A stretch of DNA of 5,525 nt. It comes from Pseudomonadota bacterium (GTDB lineage Bacteria > Pseudomonadota > Gammaproteobacteria > Steroidobacterales > Steroidobacteraceae). The stretch's first letter is position 1. Every line of letters begins with the position of its first letter. The notes beneath the pieces are model-generated. The model ran no database searches, was not told the DNA's origin, and saw only the letters and a list, made by a program, of their open reading frames with translations. Below are positions 5,481 to 5,525 of this stretch, piece after piece. The stretch spans positions 6,524 to 12,048 of the forward strand of contig JAJZLX010000065.1 of NCBI GenBank assembly GCA_021850555.1. Reading direction: 5' to 3'. The position numbers and the translations under genes were made by a program.

Positions 5481-5525
5481 CGGACGATGCGGGCCGTGGC
5501 ATCCGCATTCCAGAACAGCATCGCT
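5474..5525 (-). pseudogene. DUF2285-domain protein, N-terminal part (interrupted; runs off right edge)
   Basis: The piece of the interrupted gene upstream of the insertion. Read on the minus strand from 5524 it gives AMLFWNADATARIVR followed by VV from the target duplication. In the unbroken gene this continues directly into VVAAGPAAGRG of the fragment ending at 2315, with no frame change. LFW followed by a variable stretch fits the segment I recall at the start of the DUF2285 core. In the present arrangement the frame enters the right end of the element and stops at TGA 5461-5459 after four foreign residues (CGFR). The true start codon, and any N-terminal helix-turn-helix-like domain, lie outside the window. 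Confidence 0.72.

Overview
The window is a GC-rich stretch of accessory DNA, probably from a proteobacterium. It holds part of the backbone of a conjugative element (an integrative and conjugative element or a related plasmid), interrupted by one complete IS21-family insertion sequence. Coding codons mostly end in G or C. The backbone gene set (DUF2285 protein, AlpA-like helix-turn-helix protein, RepA-type replication initiator, DUF2840 protein, TraF-like S26 peptidase) is one I know from such elements in alpha-, beta- and gammaproteobacteria. Nothing here fixes the host more closely.

Layout: all backbone genes lie on the minus strand and read from high to low coordinates. From upstream to downstream they are: a DUF2285-type gene (5525-5474, then 2849-2315 beyond the insertion), a small HTH regulator (2152-1880), repA (1883-1035), an approximately 375-bp stretch with no recognisable gene (1034-660), a DUF2840 gene (659-183), and the start of a traF-like peptidase (186-1, running off the left edge). 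ATGA start/stop overlaps link HTH to repA and DUF2840 to traF, so translation is probably coupled.

The IS21 element is 2850-5473 (2624 bp). It begins TG, ends CA, and is flanked by a perfect 7-bp target duplication, GACAACC. It carries istA and istB on the plus strand, opposite to the backbone genes, and four 22-23-bp repeat units at each end. Removing the element and one target copy restores an open frame across the junction, so this is a simple insertion into a DUF2285 gene. No visible decay affects istA, istB or the ends, which suggests a recent and possibly still active insertion.

The main signal not explained by genes lies just beyond the 3' end of repA. There are three direct repeats at an exact 22-bp period (976-1041), two near-consensus DnaA boxes (1060-1086), and a relatively AT-rich palindromic stretch (about 880-975). 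Together they look like an iteron-type replication origin next to its initiator gene. The slot between this block and DUF2840, where related elements usually carry parA and a small partner gene, has no recognisable ParA, so the partition gene may have been lost. I see no clearly new defence or catalytic system in this window.
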